Shown: one piece after another, positions 35,636-44,785 of the stretch
Numbering within the stretch: position 1 is the first letter of the stretch
Layout of the letters: every line of letters starts with the position of its first letter
DNA from: Bauldia sp963759235
Lineage (GTDB): Bacteria; Pseudomonadota; Alphaproteobacteria; Rhizobiales; Kaistiaceae
Assembly: GCA_963759235.1 (NCBI GenBank)
Contig: CAVWYO010000007.1
Coordinates: forward strand, 1 to 64,000
Reading direction: 5' to 3'
DNA: 64,000 nt
Made by a program: the position numbers and the translations under genes
The notes under the pieces: model-generated
Told to the model about the DNA's origin: nothing
What the model saw: only the letters and a program-made list of their open reading frames with translations
Database searches by the model: none

Positions 35636-37127
35636 GTGGAACTGTATCGGAAGGTTCGCCACGCCTACTTCAGGCAGGGCATGAGCAAGCGTGCGATCGC
35701 GCGTCACTTCGGGATCTCGCGCGACAGCGTGGACAAGATGATCGTCTACGCGGTTCCGCCCGGCTACCGGCGGACGGCGCCGGTGAAGCGGCCGAAGCTG
35801 GACGGGTTCACCGAGATCATCGATCAGTGGCTGGGCGAGGACAACGGGCGCCCTTTCAAGCAGCGTCACACTGCGAAGCGTGTGCTTGACCGGCTCCGTG
35901 ACGAACACGGGTTTACGGGCGGCTACACGATCGTGAAGGCGTACATGCGCGAGCATCAGCGGCGCAGCCGGGAGATGTTCGTGCCTTTGGACCACCGTCC
36001 GGGCCATGCCCAGGCGGACTTCGGCGAAGCGTTGGTGGTGATCGGCGGTGTCGAGCGGAAGGCGCACTTCTTCGCCTTCGACCTGCCGCACAGCGACGCC
36101 TGCTACGTCCGGGCCTACCCGGCGGCGACGGCGGAGGCCTGGGTGGACGGCCACGTCCACGCCTTCGCCTTCTTCGGGCGGGTGCCGCTGTCGGTGCTCT
36201 ATGACAACGACCGCTGCCTGGTAGCCCGCATCCTGCCGGACGGGACGCGCAAACGAGCCAGGCTGTTCAGCGGGTTCCTGTCCCATTACGTGATCCGGGA
36301 CCGCTACGGGCGTCCCGGCAAGGGAAACGACAAGGGGAGCGTTGAAGGGATCGTCGGCTGGGCGCGGCGCAACTTCATGGTGCCGCTGCCGCGCTTTGCG
36401 ACATGGGACGACTTCAACGCGTGGCTGGAGGAGCAATGCCGCAAGCGGCACGCGGACATTCTGCGCGGCCACAGCGAGACGATCGGGCAGCGGCTCCGGC
36501 GCGATCTCGAAGCGATGGTGGACCTGCCGCCGGCGCCGTTCGAGGCCTGTGACCAGGCGACGGGCCGGGTGAGTTTCCCAGGCGCTGGTGCGCTACAAGA
36601 CCAACGACTACTCGGTGCCCGTCAGTTACGGCCACCGTGACGTCTGGATCAGGGCCTATGTCGACCAGGTCGTCATCGGCTGCAGCGGAGAGGTCATCGC
36701 CCGTCACCCCCGGTGTTACGACCGTGAGGACATGATCTTCGACCCGGTCCATTACCTGCCGCTGCTGGAGAAGAAGGTCGGCGCCCTGGACCAGGCGGCC
36801 CCGCTGGCGGAGTGGGACCTGCCGGCTGAGTTCCAGACCCTGCGCCGGCTGATGGAGGCGCGGCTGCTCAAGGCGGGCCGCCGCGAGTATGTGCAGGTCC
36901 TGCGGTTGCTGGAGACCTTCGATCTCGGCGATCTGCATGTGGCGGTGAAGACCGCTCTGCGGATGGGTGCCGTGGGGTTCGACGCCATCAAGCACCTGGT
37001 GCTGTGCCAGGTCGAGAAGCGTCCGCCGAAGCTTGACCTTGACGTCTACCCCTATCTGCCGCGCGCCAATGTCGGGACGACCTCGCCAGCCAGCTACATG
37101 TGCCTGGTATCGGGAGATGCGGCATGA
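35636..37127 (+). pseudogene. istA: IS21 transposase IstA (element 2), one frameshift
   Basis: GTG 35636 opens MELYRKVRHAYFRQGMSKRA with helix-turn-helix RAIARHFGISRDSVDKM and the DDE core (GHAQADFGEALVVIGG, SVLYDNDRCLVARI, KGSVEGIVGWARRNFM). The frame is lost near 36580, where GAGTTTCCCAG has one T more than the reading Ser-Ser-Gln-Ala-Leu-Val requires. It resumes as RYKTNDYSVPVSYGHRDVWI and ends at 37127, overlapping istB. It is similar in sequence to element 1 but clearly a separate lineage. Confidence 0.77.
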
Positions 37128-37804
37128 GCGAAGCGCCCCAACTTCTTCTCGACCATCACCTCAAGACGCTGAAGCTGCCGACCTTCCTGCGGGAGTACGG
37201 CAAGCTCGCCCGCCAGTGCGCCGCCGAGGGGACGGACCACGTGCGCTTCCTCGCCCGGCTCGTGGAGCTGGAGCTGATCGACCGCGAGCGCCGGATGATC
37301 GAGCGCCGGATCAAGGCGGCAAAGTTCCCCGCAGCCAAGAGCCTCGACAGCTTCGACTTCAAGGCGATCCCGGCGCTCAACAAGATGCAGGTGCTGGAGC
37401 TGGCGCGCTGCGAATGGATCGAGCGGCGTGAGAACGTCATCGCCGTCGGCCCAAGCGGAACGGGCAAGACCCATGTCGCCCTCGGGCTCGGCCTCGCCGC
37501 CTGCCAGAAGGGTTTGTCCGTCGGCTTCACCACCGCCGCCGCGCTCGTCCACGAACTGATGGAGGCCCGCGACGAGCGGCGCCTCCTGCGCCTCCAGAAG
37601 CAGATGGGCGGCCACAAGCTGCTGATCATCGACGAACTGGGCTTCGTGCCGCTCTCCAAGACCGGCGCAGAATTGCTGTTCGAGATGATCTCCCAGCGCT
37701 ACGAACGCGGCGCCACGCTGATCACCAGCAATCTGCCGTTCGACGAGTGGACCGAGATCTTCCTCAGCCAGAGCCGCACCCGAGCCGCCAAGGCAAACGC
37801 CTAA
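37124..37804 (+). CDS. istB: IS21 helper ATPase IstB (element 2), internally deleted
   Basis: ATG at 37124 overlaps the istA stop, as in element 1. Walker A (VGPSGTGKTHVALGLGLAAC), Walker B (LLIIDELGFVPLS) and TSNLPFDEWTEIF are present. The next 25-30 residues of the family, including the L-L-D-R-L-T-H-H arginine-finger region seen in element 1, are missing. The chain jumps directly to the tail SQSRTRAAKANA. The reading frame survives the deletion, leaving 226 aa instead of about 260. Probably inactive. Confidence 0.78.
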   Translation: MSEAPQLLLDHHLKTLKLPTFLREYGKLARQCAAEGTDHVRFLARLVELELIDRERRMIERRIKAAKFPAAKSLDSFDFKAIPALNKMQVLELARCEWIERRENVIAVGPSGTGKTHVALGLGLAACQKGLSVGFTTAAALVHELMEARDERRLLRLQKQMGGHKLLIIDELGFVPLSKTGAELLFEMISQRYERGATLITSNLPFDEWTEIFLSQSRTRAAKANA

Positions 37805-37899
37805 CCCGAAGCGCTCATCCGACTCCGAGAGAACGCTCCATACGCCGAGTGGCCGACTTTTGCGCCGCCCTTTGGCCGGAATTTGCTCCGCCGTTGACA

Positions 37900-38295
37900 G
37901 GCGACAGGATTGAAACTGTAACCGCTCCCGTGAAGGGGTGCTTCAGGCCGCCTAGAAAAGGGCCGCCCTTGAGCTCAAGGCAACCTCGCCCCAACTCGCC
38001 TTCCAACTTTTGCCAGCGAACCCGGCGAAAGGACGGGCTCTCGGCCGTAGAAGCGGCCTGCGCGAGAAAGCTGCGAGAGTTGGGTGTCCGCGACCTGCGG
38101 TGCGCTCGGCGACCACTTCTATGCCCACGAGCAAATCCTCCTTGTGGGGATCGTCGCGGCCGTCATCGCAGGAGCGGGTCCAGGGCAATGTCATCGGTCG
38201 GCCCGTCGCCAACTGCCCGCCGGCTCACCGGTCCATCAGGCCGCTGGCCTCGCGGATGAGAGGCACGGCATTGGCGGACAATTGTCGGCTTTCCG
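37900..38295. other. no gene supported
   Basis: The frames here are Arg/Pro-rich on both strands. A short stretch near 38065 (LRELGVRDLR) recalls the C-terminal helix of the recombinase at 9838 (LRASGIRDLR) but is too short to claim. Nothing else was recognised. Confidence 0.3.
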
Positions 38296-38880
38296 TCAGG
38301 CTGGGTCGTGCAGGGGATGGTCGATCGGGGAGGCGATCTCGAAGCCGGTGAAAGTGGCCTCGAAGCCGGCGCGTTCCGGTGAGCAGGCCATCGGCCCGAT
38401 GGTCGCCTTGCCGTCGGGAAAGTCTGCGACGCGCATCAGTTGCCAGCCGCTCTCGGGACGGCGGAAATGGGCGATGATGGCGCCGTCCACGCGGGTGAGG
38501 CGGACCGACTGCGGCCCGGAGATCAGCGGCTGGCCGACCACAGACCAGTCCGAGTTGCCGCGGGTCACCACGATGCTGAAATTGGTCATGGCGTCGGCGT
38601 GCTCGATGCCGAGCTTGATCCAGCAGGTCTCGTCGATCCGGAGCATCATGCCAGCTTGGTCGTAAAGGGTCTCGTAGCTGCCCTCGAACGTGGCGACGGC
38701 GCTGAAGGCGCTCGGCGCCGGCACGCCAAGGAAGTGCCCGTTGTCGCGCACGAAGCCGTAATGGGTATGGCGCCAGAAGTCGGTGTTCTCGCGGGTCTTC
38801 AGCCACAGTTGGGCCTCGTCCAAGTGGACTTCGGCCGGAGGATTGAGCCAGGTGCCGTCAGAGACTTGCTTCAGCGTCAT
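38296..38880 (-). CDS. DUF1349 domain protein
   Basis: ATG at 38880 begins MTLKQVSDGTWLNPPAEVHL. The 194-aa protein matches the DUF1349 pattern, a concanavalin-like beta-sandwich: W-L-N-P-P near the start, TRENTDFWRHTHYGFVRDNG, FEGSYETLYDQAGMMLRIDE with CWIKLGIE, then FSIVVTRGNSDWS and GSDW-type strands to the end. DUF1349 proteins commonly accompany sugar-utilisation operons and may bind or process glycans, though activity is unproven. It lies on the opposite strand to the hydroxypyruvate isomerase-like gene, with a transposase fragment between. No signal peptide is seen, so it is cytoplasmic. Confidence 0.78.
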   Translation of the reverse strand: MTLKQVSDGTWLNPPAEVHLDEAQLWLKTRENTDFWRHTHYGFVRDNGHFLGVPAPSAFSAVATFEGSYETLYDQAGMMLRIDETCWIKLGIEHADAMTNFSIVVTRGNSDWSVVGQPLISGPQSVRLTRVDGAIIAHFRRPESGWQLMRVADFPDGKATIGPMACSPERAGFEATFTGFEIASPIDHPLHDPA

Positions 38881-39059
38881 CGTTGGTTCCACCCTCGCGT
38901 GAGGTTGCGCCCTGGAGGGCGGGTCCGCAGTTGAGCCGAATGACGAGCCGTGGCGGATAGGAGGGCCAGGCGATTCTCGCCAATGCTGCGGCGATCGAGC
39001 ATCTACCAGTCGCTGGCGCAAAGCCAAGCGGCGACGCAGGAGATGCAGGATCTCACCGA

Positions 39060-39280
39060 TAGCGTCTTTGGCGCGCGAAGCACATCCCTCGGTCTACGTC
39101 ACCCTTCAGCACTACAATACCGTCAGGCCGCACGGATCGCTGGGATACAAGCCCCCCGGCGCCCGAGGTCTTCGTGCCAGCCTTGGCTGCACGGCCGGCT
39201 ACGTTCCGCCGATCGAATACCCGGGCCACACTCGCTCAGCGACCGCCAATGCACTAACATTCCAACCGACCCACTCAAGG
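39060..39280 (+). pseudogene. IS3-type transposase, C-terminal fragment
   Basis: VYVTLQHYNTVRPHGSLGYK then PPGARG is the end of an IS3/IS481-type integrase core (H-Y-N-x-x-R-P-H-x-S-L-G-Y). A one-base shift then gives APEVFVPALAARPAT, the usual tail. The catalytic residues and the N-terminal half are gone. Confidence 0.68.
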
Positions 39281-39290
39281 GGGCCGATCA

Positions 39291-40049
39291 ATGAAATATT
39301 CAGCCTGCCTCGAACTTCTTTTCGCCAAGGAGGCGCCGAATTTCGCCGACCGCATACAGCTTGCGAAGAAGGCCGGCCTAGACGGTGTCGAATTCTGGCT
39401 GTGGAGCAACAAGGACGTCGTGGCGATCCGCGACGCGCTCGATGAGACCGGCCTCCCAGTCGCCGGCTTCATTGCCGAACCGATGGTGCCGCTCACCGAG
39501 CCTGCCCGGCACACGGAGTTTCTCGAAGGACTGAAAACGTCGATCGCCACCGCAAGGCGCCTGGGCGCGCCGATGCTGATCGCCCAAGCAGGCCCCGACC
39601 TTCCCGGCCGGTCGAGAAGCGAACAACGAGGCGCGCTCGTCACGTGCCTCAGCAAGGCCGCCGACATTCTAAAGGGGTCAGGTGTGGTGCTGGCTGTGGA
39701 GCCGCTGAACACGCGGGTCGATCACGTCGGATATTTCCTACCGTCGACCGCCGAGGCGCTCGACATCATCGACGAGGTCGATCGGCGCGAAGTCCGTATT
39801 CTCTACGACATCTATCACTCGGCAGTGATGGACGAGAAGATTGAGGAGGCCCTCGATGGCCGCATTGATCGCATCGCCCACGTCCATATCGCCGATCACC
39901 CCGGCCGGCACGAACCGGGAAGCGGCGCGATGGATTGGCGCGGCCGGCTGGAGTGGCTGGCAGGCACCGCGTACCCGGGGATGCTCGGGCTCGAATACAA
40001 ACCCACCGGTTCGACCGAAGCCTCACTAAAAACGCTCCTCGAAAGGTAG
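39291..40049 (+). CDS. hyi: hydroxypyruvate isomerase-like TIM-barrel protein
   Basis: Start ATG 39291 is preceded by AAGGGGG. The 252-aa protein belongs to the xylose-isomerase-like TIM barrel group (AP endonuclease 2 superfamily). MKYSACLELLFAKEAPNFAD opens the barrel; GLDGVEFWLWSNKD contains the first Glu region. AVEPLNTRVDHVGYFLPSTA carries the metal-binding Glu. Metal and substrate ligands follow in ILYDIYHSAVMD, IAHVHIADHPGRHEPGSGAM and LGLEYKPTGST. Relatives interconvert hydroxypyruvate and tartronate semialdehyde or epimerise keto sugars. It precedes the ROK regulator and the galactoside importer and may belong to the same utilisation locus. Confidence 0.8.
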   Translation: MKYSACLELLFAKEAPNFADRIQLAKKAGLDGVEFWLWSNKDVVAIRDALDETGLPVAGFIAEPMVPLTEPARHTEFLEGLKTSIATARRLGAPMLIAQAGPDLPGRSRSEQRGALVTCLSKAADILKGSGVVLAVEPLNTRVDHVGYFLPSTAEALDIIDEVDRREVRILYDIYHSAVMDEKIEEALDGRIDRIAHVHIADHPGRHEPGSGAMDWRGRLEWLAGTAYPGMLGLEYKPTGSTEASLKTLLER

Positions 40050-40245
40050 CCGCAGCGTCCATCCTGTCACGCTCTTGCGGCCGGAGCGGCGGACGATCCT
40101 CGAACCGCAGCCGCAATCATTGGTGCCGCCCGGCGCGGCGTCAGGCCGAACTACCCAGCAGCAAAAAAAGCGGACTCGCGGGCGGTTCTGGTTTATGCCG
40201 ACGCCCGTTGCCGGTGCGCCGGCCTAGGACAAACTGGCCTGTCCG

Positions 40246-41460
40246 ATGAAGCGACAGTCGACGACATCGAGCCTTTTGCGCCGCCTGAACCGGTCGGCCG
40301 CAGTGGATCTGATCCGCACCGAAGGGGTGATTTCGCCATCGAGCCTCGCCGAGCGGCTGAACATCAGCCTGCCCACGGTGATGCGGGTGATCGAGGATCT
40401 GATCGCCGAGGATCTGGTCGCCTATGACGGCTTCGACGAGACGTCGCGGGGCCGGCCGCGGGCGCGCATCAAGTTCCGCGGTGCGGCGCATGCGATCGTC
40501 GGCATTGAGGCCGGCAAGGGCGAGTTCTACGGCGCCGTGGCCAATCTCGAAGGCGTCGTGCAGACAGAATTGCACGAGACCGCCGACGATGATGGCGAGC
40601 GCAATTTCGAGAAGCTGGTCGGCCTGATCCACCGGTTGGTGGCGGCTCCCCGTCCACGCGGCCAAACCATTCGCGGCATCGGCATTGGCCTGCCCTCGAT
40701 CGTCAGGCAGCCGGCGGGCGAAGTGGTGCTGACGCTCGGGCTCGGCTGGCGCGACATGCCATTGCGGGCGCGACTCAGCGAGCATTTTCAGATGCCCATC
40801 GTCGTCGAGAACGGGCGCAACCTCGCCGCCGTGGGCGAATGGGGATTCGGAGCCGGGCGTGGCGCCGACAGCGTCGTGAGCCTCTCGATCGGCCCCGGCG
40901 CCGGCGCCGGCGTCGTCATCGACGGCAAGCTTTATGGCGGGCACTCGCATGCGGCGGGCGAGCTCAGCTGGTATCTCGATGATCCCCTCCTCACCGGGCG
41001 GCCGTTCGAACATCTGGGCGACAAGCAATCGCTGCGCTTTTTCGGCATCCCCGAACAGGCGACCAAGATGCTCGAAGAGGCCAACACGCAGTATGCGGCG
41101 GGGAGGCTCACCCTAGCTGCCGTCACCGACCGGCAGGCGGCAAAAATCTCGCCAGTGGTGACCGAACTGCTCGACTATGCGACGATGGCGGTGGGCAGTG
41201 TTGCTGCCTTCATGAACCCCGAAATCATCGTACTGGCGGGCCGGGTCGTCGGCGGCGGTGATCTGGTGCTCGATGTGCTGCGGCATCGCCTCAAGGGCAA
41301 TGTGTACGACCCGCCGCGCCTCGTGATAGGCGCGCTGGGGCACCGCGACATTGTGCTTGGAGCGGTGCGCCTGGTGCTCGATGCGACGACGCTCAACACC
41401 GCCGACAGGCCTGGTGATAGGCCGACCAAAGATCAATCGATCGCGATTGACAGCAACTAA
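40246..41460 (+). CDS. ROK-family transcriptional regulator
   Basis: The 404-aa protein has an N-terminal winged helix-turn-helix (residues 15-75: AAVDLIRTEGVISPSSLAER, LNISLPTVMRVIEDLIAEDL) followed by a ROK sugar-kinase-like domain. Visible motifs are IVGIEAGKGEFYGAVANLEG, VENGRNLAAVGEWGFG, SIGPGAGAGVVIDGKLYGG and HAAGELSWYL. The Cys-rich zinc site usual in ROK kinases (C-x-C-G-x-x-G-C) is absent, and the DxGxT phosphate loop is altered to E-A-G-K-G, so it is a regulator and not a kinase. It lies 80 bp before the importer operon 41541-46927, which it most likely controls in response to a sugar. Confidence 0.85.
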   Translation: MKRQSTTSSLLRRLNRSAAVDLIRTEGVISPSSLAERLNISLPTVMRVIEDLIAEDLVAYDGFDETSRGRPRARIKFRGAAHAIVGIEAGKGEFYGAVANLEGVVQTELHETADDDGERNFEKLVGLIHRLVAAPRPRGQTIRGIGIGLPSIVRQPAGEVVLTLGLGWRDMPLRARLSEHFQMPIVVENGRNLAAVGEWGFGAGRGADSVVSLSIGPGAGAGVVIDGKLYGGHSHAAGELSWYLDDPLLTGRPFEHLGDKQSLRFFGIPEQATKMLEEANTQYAAGRLTLAAVTDRQAAKISPVVTELLDYATMAVGSVAAFMNPEIIVLAGRVVGGGDLVLDVLRHRLKGNVYDPPRLVIGALGHRDIVLGAVRLVLDATTLNTADRPGDRPTKDQSIAIDSN

Positions 41461-41493
41461 ATCTCGGTATTAAGTTTCTAACTGAAAGAAACA

Positions 41494-41522
41494 ATACGCT
41501 CCTGCATCGTGTGGGAGCGTAT
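41494..41522. promoter_or_regulatory. 9-bp inverted repeat in the leader of the galactoside importer operon
   Basis: ATACGCTCC and GGAGCGTAT pair perfectly across an 11-nt loop, 18 bp before the binding-protein ATG and its GGGAGGA site. Just upstream TTTC-TAACT-GAAA (near 41475) is a second, shorter AT-rich palindrome of the kind ROK repressors bind. The hairpin has no T-run, so it is more likely an operator or an mRNA-stabilising leader than a terminator. Confidence 0.45.
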
Positions 41523-41540
41523 CTCAGTGGGAGGACTTCA

Positions 41541-42854
41541 ATGACGAAGATTTTCAATCCACTTGGGCGGACGATGCAGCGTCGTGACTTCTTGAAAGTT
41601 GCGGGTGCGAGCGTTGCGGTAGCGGCCCTGCCGGCGGCAGTTCGCGCTGCCGATCCCGTCAAGGTGGTACTGTGGTCGTGGGTGCCGGACCTCCAGCTTG
41701 AGGTCGACATGTTCAACGCCGCGCATCCGGGCATCCAGATCGAACTCGTGAATGCCGGCCAGGGCGACCCGGAGTATCAGGCGGTCCGTGCGGGCCTGCA
41801 GGCGGGCAGCGGCCTGCCCGACGTCGTCCAAATCGAATTCCAGCACCTCGAGAGCTTCCGCCAGCTCGACGCCTTCGCCGACATCGGCCAGTGGGCAAAC
41901 CCGCACAAGGCGGAGTTCCCAGAAGGCACGTGGAGCCAGCTCGGCAATCGCGATGAGGTCAACGCCATGCCGCAGGATACCGGTCCGATGGCGATGCTCT
42001 ATCGCAAGGACGTCTTCGACAAACATGGGATCACGCCGCCCACCACCTGGGCCGAGTTCGCCGACACCGCCAAAAAGCTCCATGCGGCCGATCCGAATGT
42101 GTTCATCGCCGACGCGCCGTTCGGAGCCAATGCCGACTGGGTCAATGGTCTTCTGTGGCAAATGGGCTGGAAGCCGGTCAGCCGCGATGGCGACAAGCTC
42201 GTGATCAACATTAACGACAAGATTTCCAAGGACTTCGCCGCCTATTGGCAGGACCTTATTACCGCGGGTGTCGTCGAGACCAAGCCTGGGTTCAACAATG
42301 AGTGGTACGCCGGCCTCGACTCGGGCCGCTATGCCACCTGGATCACTGCGGGCTGGGGTCCGGTGTTCCTGACCTCGTTCGCCAAGACCAGCGCGGGCCA
42401 GTGGCGTGCCGCCGATCTGCCGCAGTGGGGGGACGCGATGAAGTTCGCGACCGGCGCTTGGGGCGGCTCGACGCTGGCCGTGATGAAAGCGACCCAGCAT
42501 CTGCCCGAGGCCGCCGAAGTCGCGATCTGGCTGTGCACAGATCCCGAAGCCACAAAGCTCTACACCACCAAGCAATTCTTCTTCCCCTGCACCAAAGCGC
42601 TGCTGTCCAGCCCGGAATGGGCGGGCCACAAGTTTGATTTTTACGGCGGCCAGGCAGTGAACGAAGTGTTCGCCAAATCGGCGAATGCCGTGGCGCCGTT
42701 TGAGTGGAGCCCGTTCCAGAGCTTCCTCTACCAGTCCATGGCCGATGAATTCGGCGCCTCGCTCAACGGCAACGGCACGCTGTCGGATGCGTTCGACCGC
42801 ATCCAGGACGCCGTGGTCACCTACGCGAAGGACCAAGGCTTCACCGTCGCCTAA
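41541..42854 (+). CDS. sugar ABC importer substrate-binding protein
   Basis: ATG 41541 follows GGGAGGACTTC; a second in-frame ATG at 41574 begins at the twin-arginine signal QRRDFLKVAGASVAVAAL, cleaved near VRAAD. The 437-aa protein is a type II (MalE/UgpB class) binding protein: VKVVLWSWVPDLQLEVDMFN, DVVQIEFQHLESFRQLDAFA, DTGPMAMLYRKDVFDKHGIT and GAWGGSTLAVMKATQHLPEA. It should bind an oligosaccharide or galactoside for the two permeases that follow. Export folded through Tat is unusual but seen in rhizobial sugar-binding proteins. First gene of the four-gene operon ending with the beta-galactosidase. Confidence 0.88.
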   Translation: MTKIFNPLGRTMQRRDFLKVAGASVAVAALPAAVRAADPVKVVLWSWVPDLQLEVDMFNAAHPGIQIELVNAGQGDPEYQAVRAGLQAGSGLPDVVQIEFQHLESFRQLDAFADIGQWANPHKAEFPEGTWSQLGNRDEVNAMPQDTGPMAMLYRKDVFDKHGITPPTTWAEFADTAKKLHAADPNVFIADAPFGANADWVNGLLWQMGWKPVSRDGDKLVININDKISKDFAAYWQDLITAGVVETKPGFNNEWYAGLDSGRYATWITAGWGPVFLTSFAKTSAGQWRAADLPQWGDAMKFATGAWGGSTLAVMKATQHLPEAAEVAIWLCTDPEATKLYTTKQFFFPCTKALLSSPEWAGHKFDFYGGQAVNEVFAKSANAVAPFEWSPFQSFLYQSMADEFGASLNGNGTLSDAFDRIQDAVVTYAKDQGFTVA

Positions 42855-42932
42855 CTCCTCCCAGGCGATAGCGGGCGCGCTTGACTTGGGCGCGCCCGTT
42901 CCTTTTCATTTTCGCCAGACGGACGGGGGACC

Positions 42933-43859
42933 ATGGCAATGTCGAATTCGCCCGTCGCAGCGACGCGCCCAGCGCGATCGGCCGGTTTTACGTCACGAAA
43001 GCTCGCGCCCTATCTTTTCCTGGCGCCCTTCGTGCTGCTGTTCATCGCCTTCATCGTCGCGCCGCTGGTCTATGCGTTCTACATGAGCCTCTTCCGCGAC
43101 ACGCTGGTGGGCGGACGGCAGTTCGCGGGTGCAGCCAGCTACATCAAGGTCTCGGGCGACGCCAAATTCTGGGGCGGCGTGTGGAACCTCGTTCTGTTCG
43201 GCATCGTGCAGGTGCCGATCATGTTGAGTCTGGCTCTGTTGTTCGCCATCGTGCTCGATCGTGGCCAGATCTATGCCAAGGGCGTTTTCCGGCTCGGCTT
43301 CTTCCTCCCCTACGCCGTGCCGAGCGTAATCGCCGCGATCATCTGGGGGTATCTCTACGGCCCCGCCTTCGGCCCGTTCACGCAGCTGGCCAAGGCGTTC
43401 AACCTGCCGCCGCCTGACTTCCTGTCGCCGGGCGCGATGATCTTCTCTTTGGCCAATATCGTGACGTGGGAATACGTCGGCTACAATATGGTGATCTACT
43501 ACGCCGCGCTGAAGGCGATCCCGTCGGACCTCGCCGAGGCGTCGCAAATCGATGGTGCCTCGCCCTGGCAATTTGCGCGGCTGATCCAGCTGCCGCTGCT
43601 GTGGCCGGCGATCCTGCTCACCATCATCTTTTCGATCAACGGCACACTGCAGCTGTTCAATGAGCCTTTCTTGATGCGCGCGCTCGCCAGAAACACCATC
43701 AATTCGAGCTACACGCCGAACCTCTATGCCTATTCGCTGGCGACTCAGAACCAGCAGTATGGCTATGCTGCCGCCGTCTCGTTCCTGCTTGGCATTGTGA
43801 TCGCCGGTGCCTCCTACATCTTCACCCTGATCACCAACCGCCGTCGGCCGCAGCAATGA
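42933..43859 (+). CDS. sugar ABC importer permease (MalF-like)
   Basis: The 308-aa inner-membrane protein has six helices. Landmarks are YLFLAPFVLLFIAFIVAPLV at the first helix, YAVPSVIAAIIWGYLYGPAF, and the EAA loop that contacts the ATPase, LAEASQIDGASPWQFARLIQ. It overlaps the next permease gene by 4 bp (ATGA). Together they form the heterodimeric channel for the binding protein at 41541. Confidence 0.9.
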   Translation: MAMSNSPVAATRPARSAGFTSRKLAPYLFLAPFVLLFIAFIVAPLVYAFYMSLFRDTLVGGRQFAGAASYIKVSGDAKFWGGVWNLVLFGIVQVPIMLSLALLFAIVLDRGQIYAKGVFRLGFFLPYAVPSVIAAIIWGYLYGPAFGPFTQLAKAFNLPPPDFLSPGAMIFSLANIVTWEYVGYNMVIYYAALKAIPSDLAEASQIDGASPWQFARLIQLPLLWPAILLTIIFSINGTLQLFNEPFLMRALARNTINSSYTPNLYAYSLATQNQQYGYAAAVSFLLGIVIAGASYIFTLITNRRRPQQ

Positions 43860-44761
43860 TGACTGCGACCACCGACATCGCCACTTTCGAATCTGCCAGG
43901 CGCCGGCCCGGCGAACGGCGGCGCTCGCGGATCATCCTCACGCTGCTACTGTCACTGTTCCTCGTCTACAGCTTCGTGCCGCTGGTCTATCTGGTCCTAT
44001 CGGCAACGAAGACGAATGGCGACCTGTTCACCACGTTCGGCTTCGGCTTCGGTACCGAGTTCAACCTCTGGCAAAATCTGAGCGATCTGTTCAGCCGCGA
44101 CAATGGCATCTTCTCGCGCTGGATGTTCAACAGCGTCCTCTATGCGACGGTGTCGGGCGCGGGCGCGGCGTTGCTTGCAACAGCGGCGGGCTACGCGTTC
44201 GCGAAGTTCAAGTTCCGCGGGCGAAGTCTGACCTTTGGGCTCGTGCTGGGCGCGGTGTTTGTCCCGCAGACCGCCCTCGTCGTGCCGATCTTTCTGCTGC
44301 TGGCGCTTTCGGGTCTCAGCGACAATCCGCTGGGCGTGATCCTGCCCTCGATGATCTCGCCGATCGGCGTCTATCTGATGTGCGTCTACATCGAGCAGGG
44401 CGTCGACGACGGTCTACTTGACGCAGCGCGTATCGATGGCGCCGGCGAGTTCATGATCTTCCGCGCCATCGTGCTGCGGCTGGTGGCGCCGGGCATGGTG
44501 ACGGTGGCGCTGCTGTCGTTCGTCGGGACCTGGAACAATTACTTCCTGCCGCTCATCGTGCTGCGCTCGCAGGAGTATCAGCCGATCACGGTGGGCCTTG
44601 CGACCTGGTATCAACTCGCGCAGCAGGGCGGTGGCGGCGGACAGGTGTTGTTCTCGATCGTCATCACCGGCGCGCTGGTCAGCATCATCCCGGTCATCGT
44701 GGTGTTCCTGCTGCTGCAGCGGTTCTGGCAGGGCGGCCTCACCGCCGGCGCCATCAAGTAG
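43856..44761 (+). CDS. sugar ABC importer permease (MalG-like)
   Basis: The 301-aa protein has the MalG layout: first helix IILTLLLSLFLVYSFVPLVY, NSVLYATVSGAGAALLATAA, FKFRGRSLTFGLVLGAVFVP and the EAA loop LLDAARIDGAGEFMIFRAIV, with the usual C-terminal helix VITGALVSIIPVIVVFLLLQ. It partners the preceding permease. No ABC ATPase is present in the operon, so a shared MsmK/UgpC-type ATPase from elsewhere must drive uptake. Confidence 0.9.
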   Translation: MMTATTDIATFESARRRPGERRRSRIILTLLLSLFLVYSFVPLVYLVLSATKTNGDLFTTFGFGFGTEFNLWQNLSDLFSRDNGIFSRWMFNSVLYATVSGAGAALLATAAGYAFAKFKFRGRSLTFGLVLGAVFVPQTALVVPIFLLLALSGLSDNPLGVILPSMISPIGVYLMCVYIEQGVDDGLLDAARIDGAGEFMIFRAIVLRLVAPGMVTVALLSFVGTWNNYFLPLIVLRSQEYQPITVGLATWYQLAQQGGGGGQVLFSIVITGALVSIIPVIVVFLLLQRFWQGGLTAGAIK

Positions 44762-44785
44762 ACTATCGCCTGGAGTTTTCCGACT

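Larger units (their letters stand above)
35516..37899 (+). mobile_element. IS21-family element 2
   Basis: A second istA-istB element related to element 1 at protein level but with different ends. The left end from 35516 is TGTGAGAACGGCGGTGCAAA; the right end complemented from 37899 is TGTCAACGGCGGAGCAAA. Inner boxes GGGCGGCGTAAAAGTCGG and GGGCGGCGCAAAAGTCGG repeat near the two ends. Both genes are defective: istA has an extra base and istB an internal deletion. The element is therefore dead as written. Confidence 0.75.

Noticed and set aside
38060..38110. LRELGVRDLR resembling the recombinase C-terminus
   Set aside because: Ten residues of similarity in one frame, with no flanking match.
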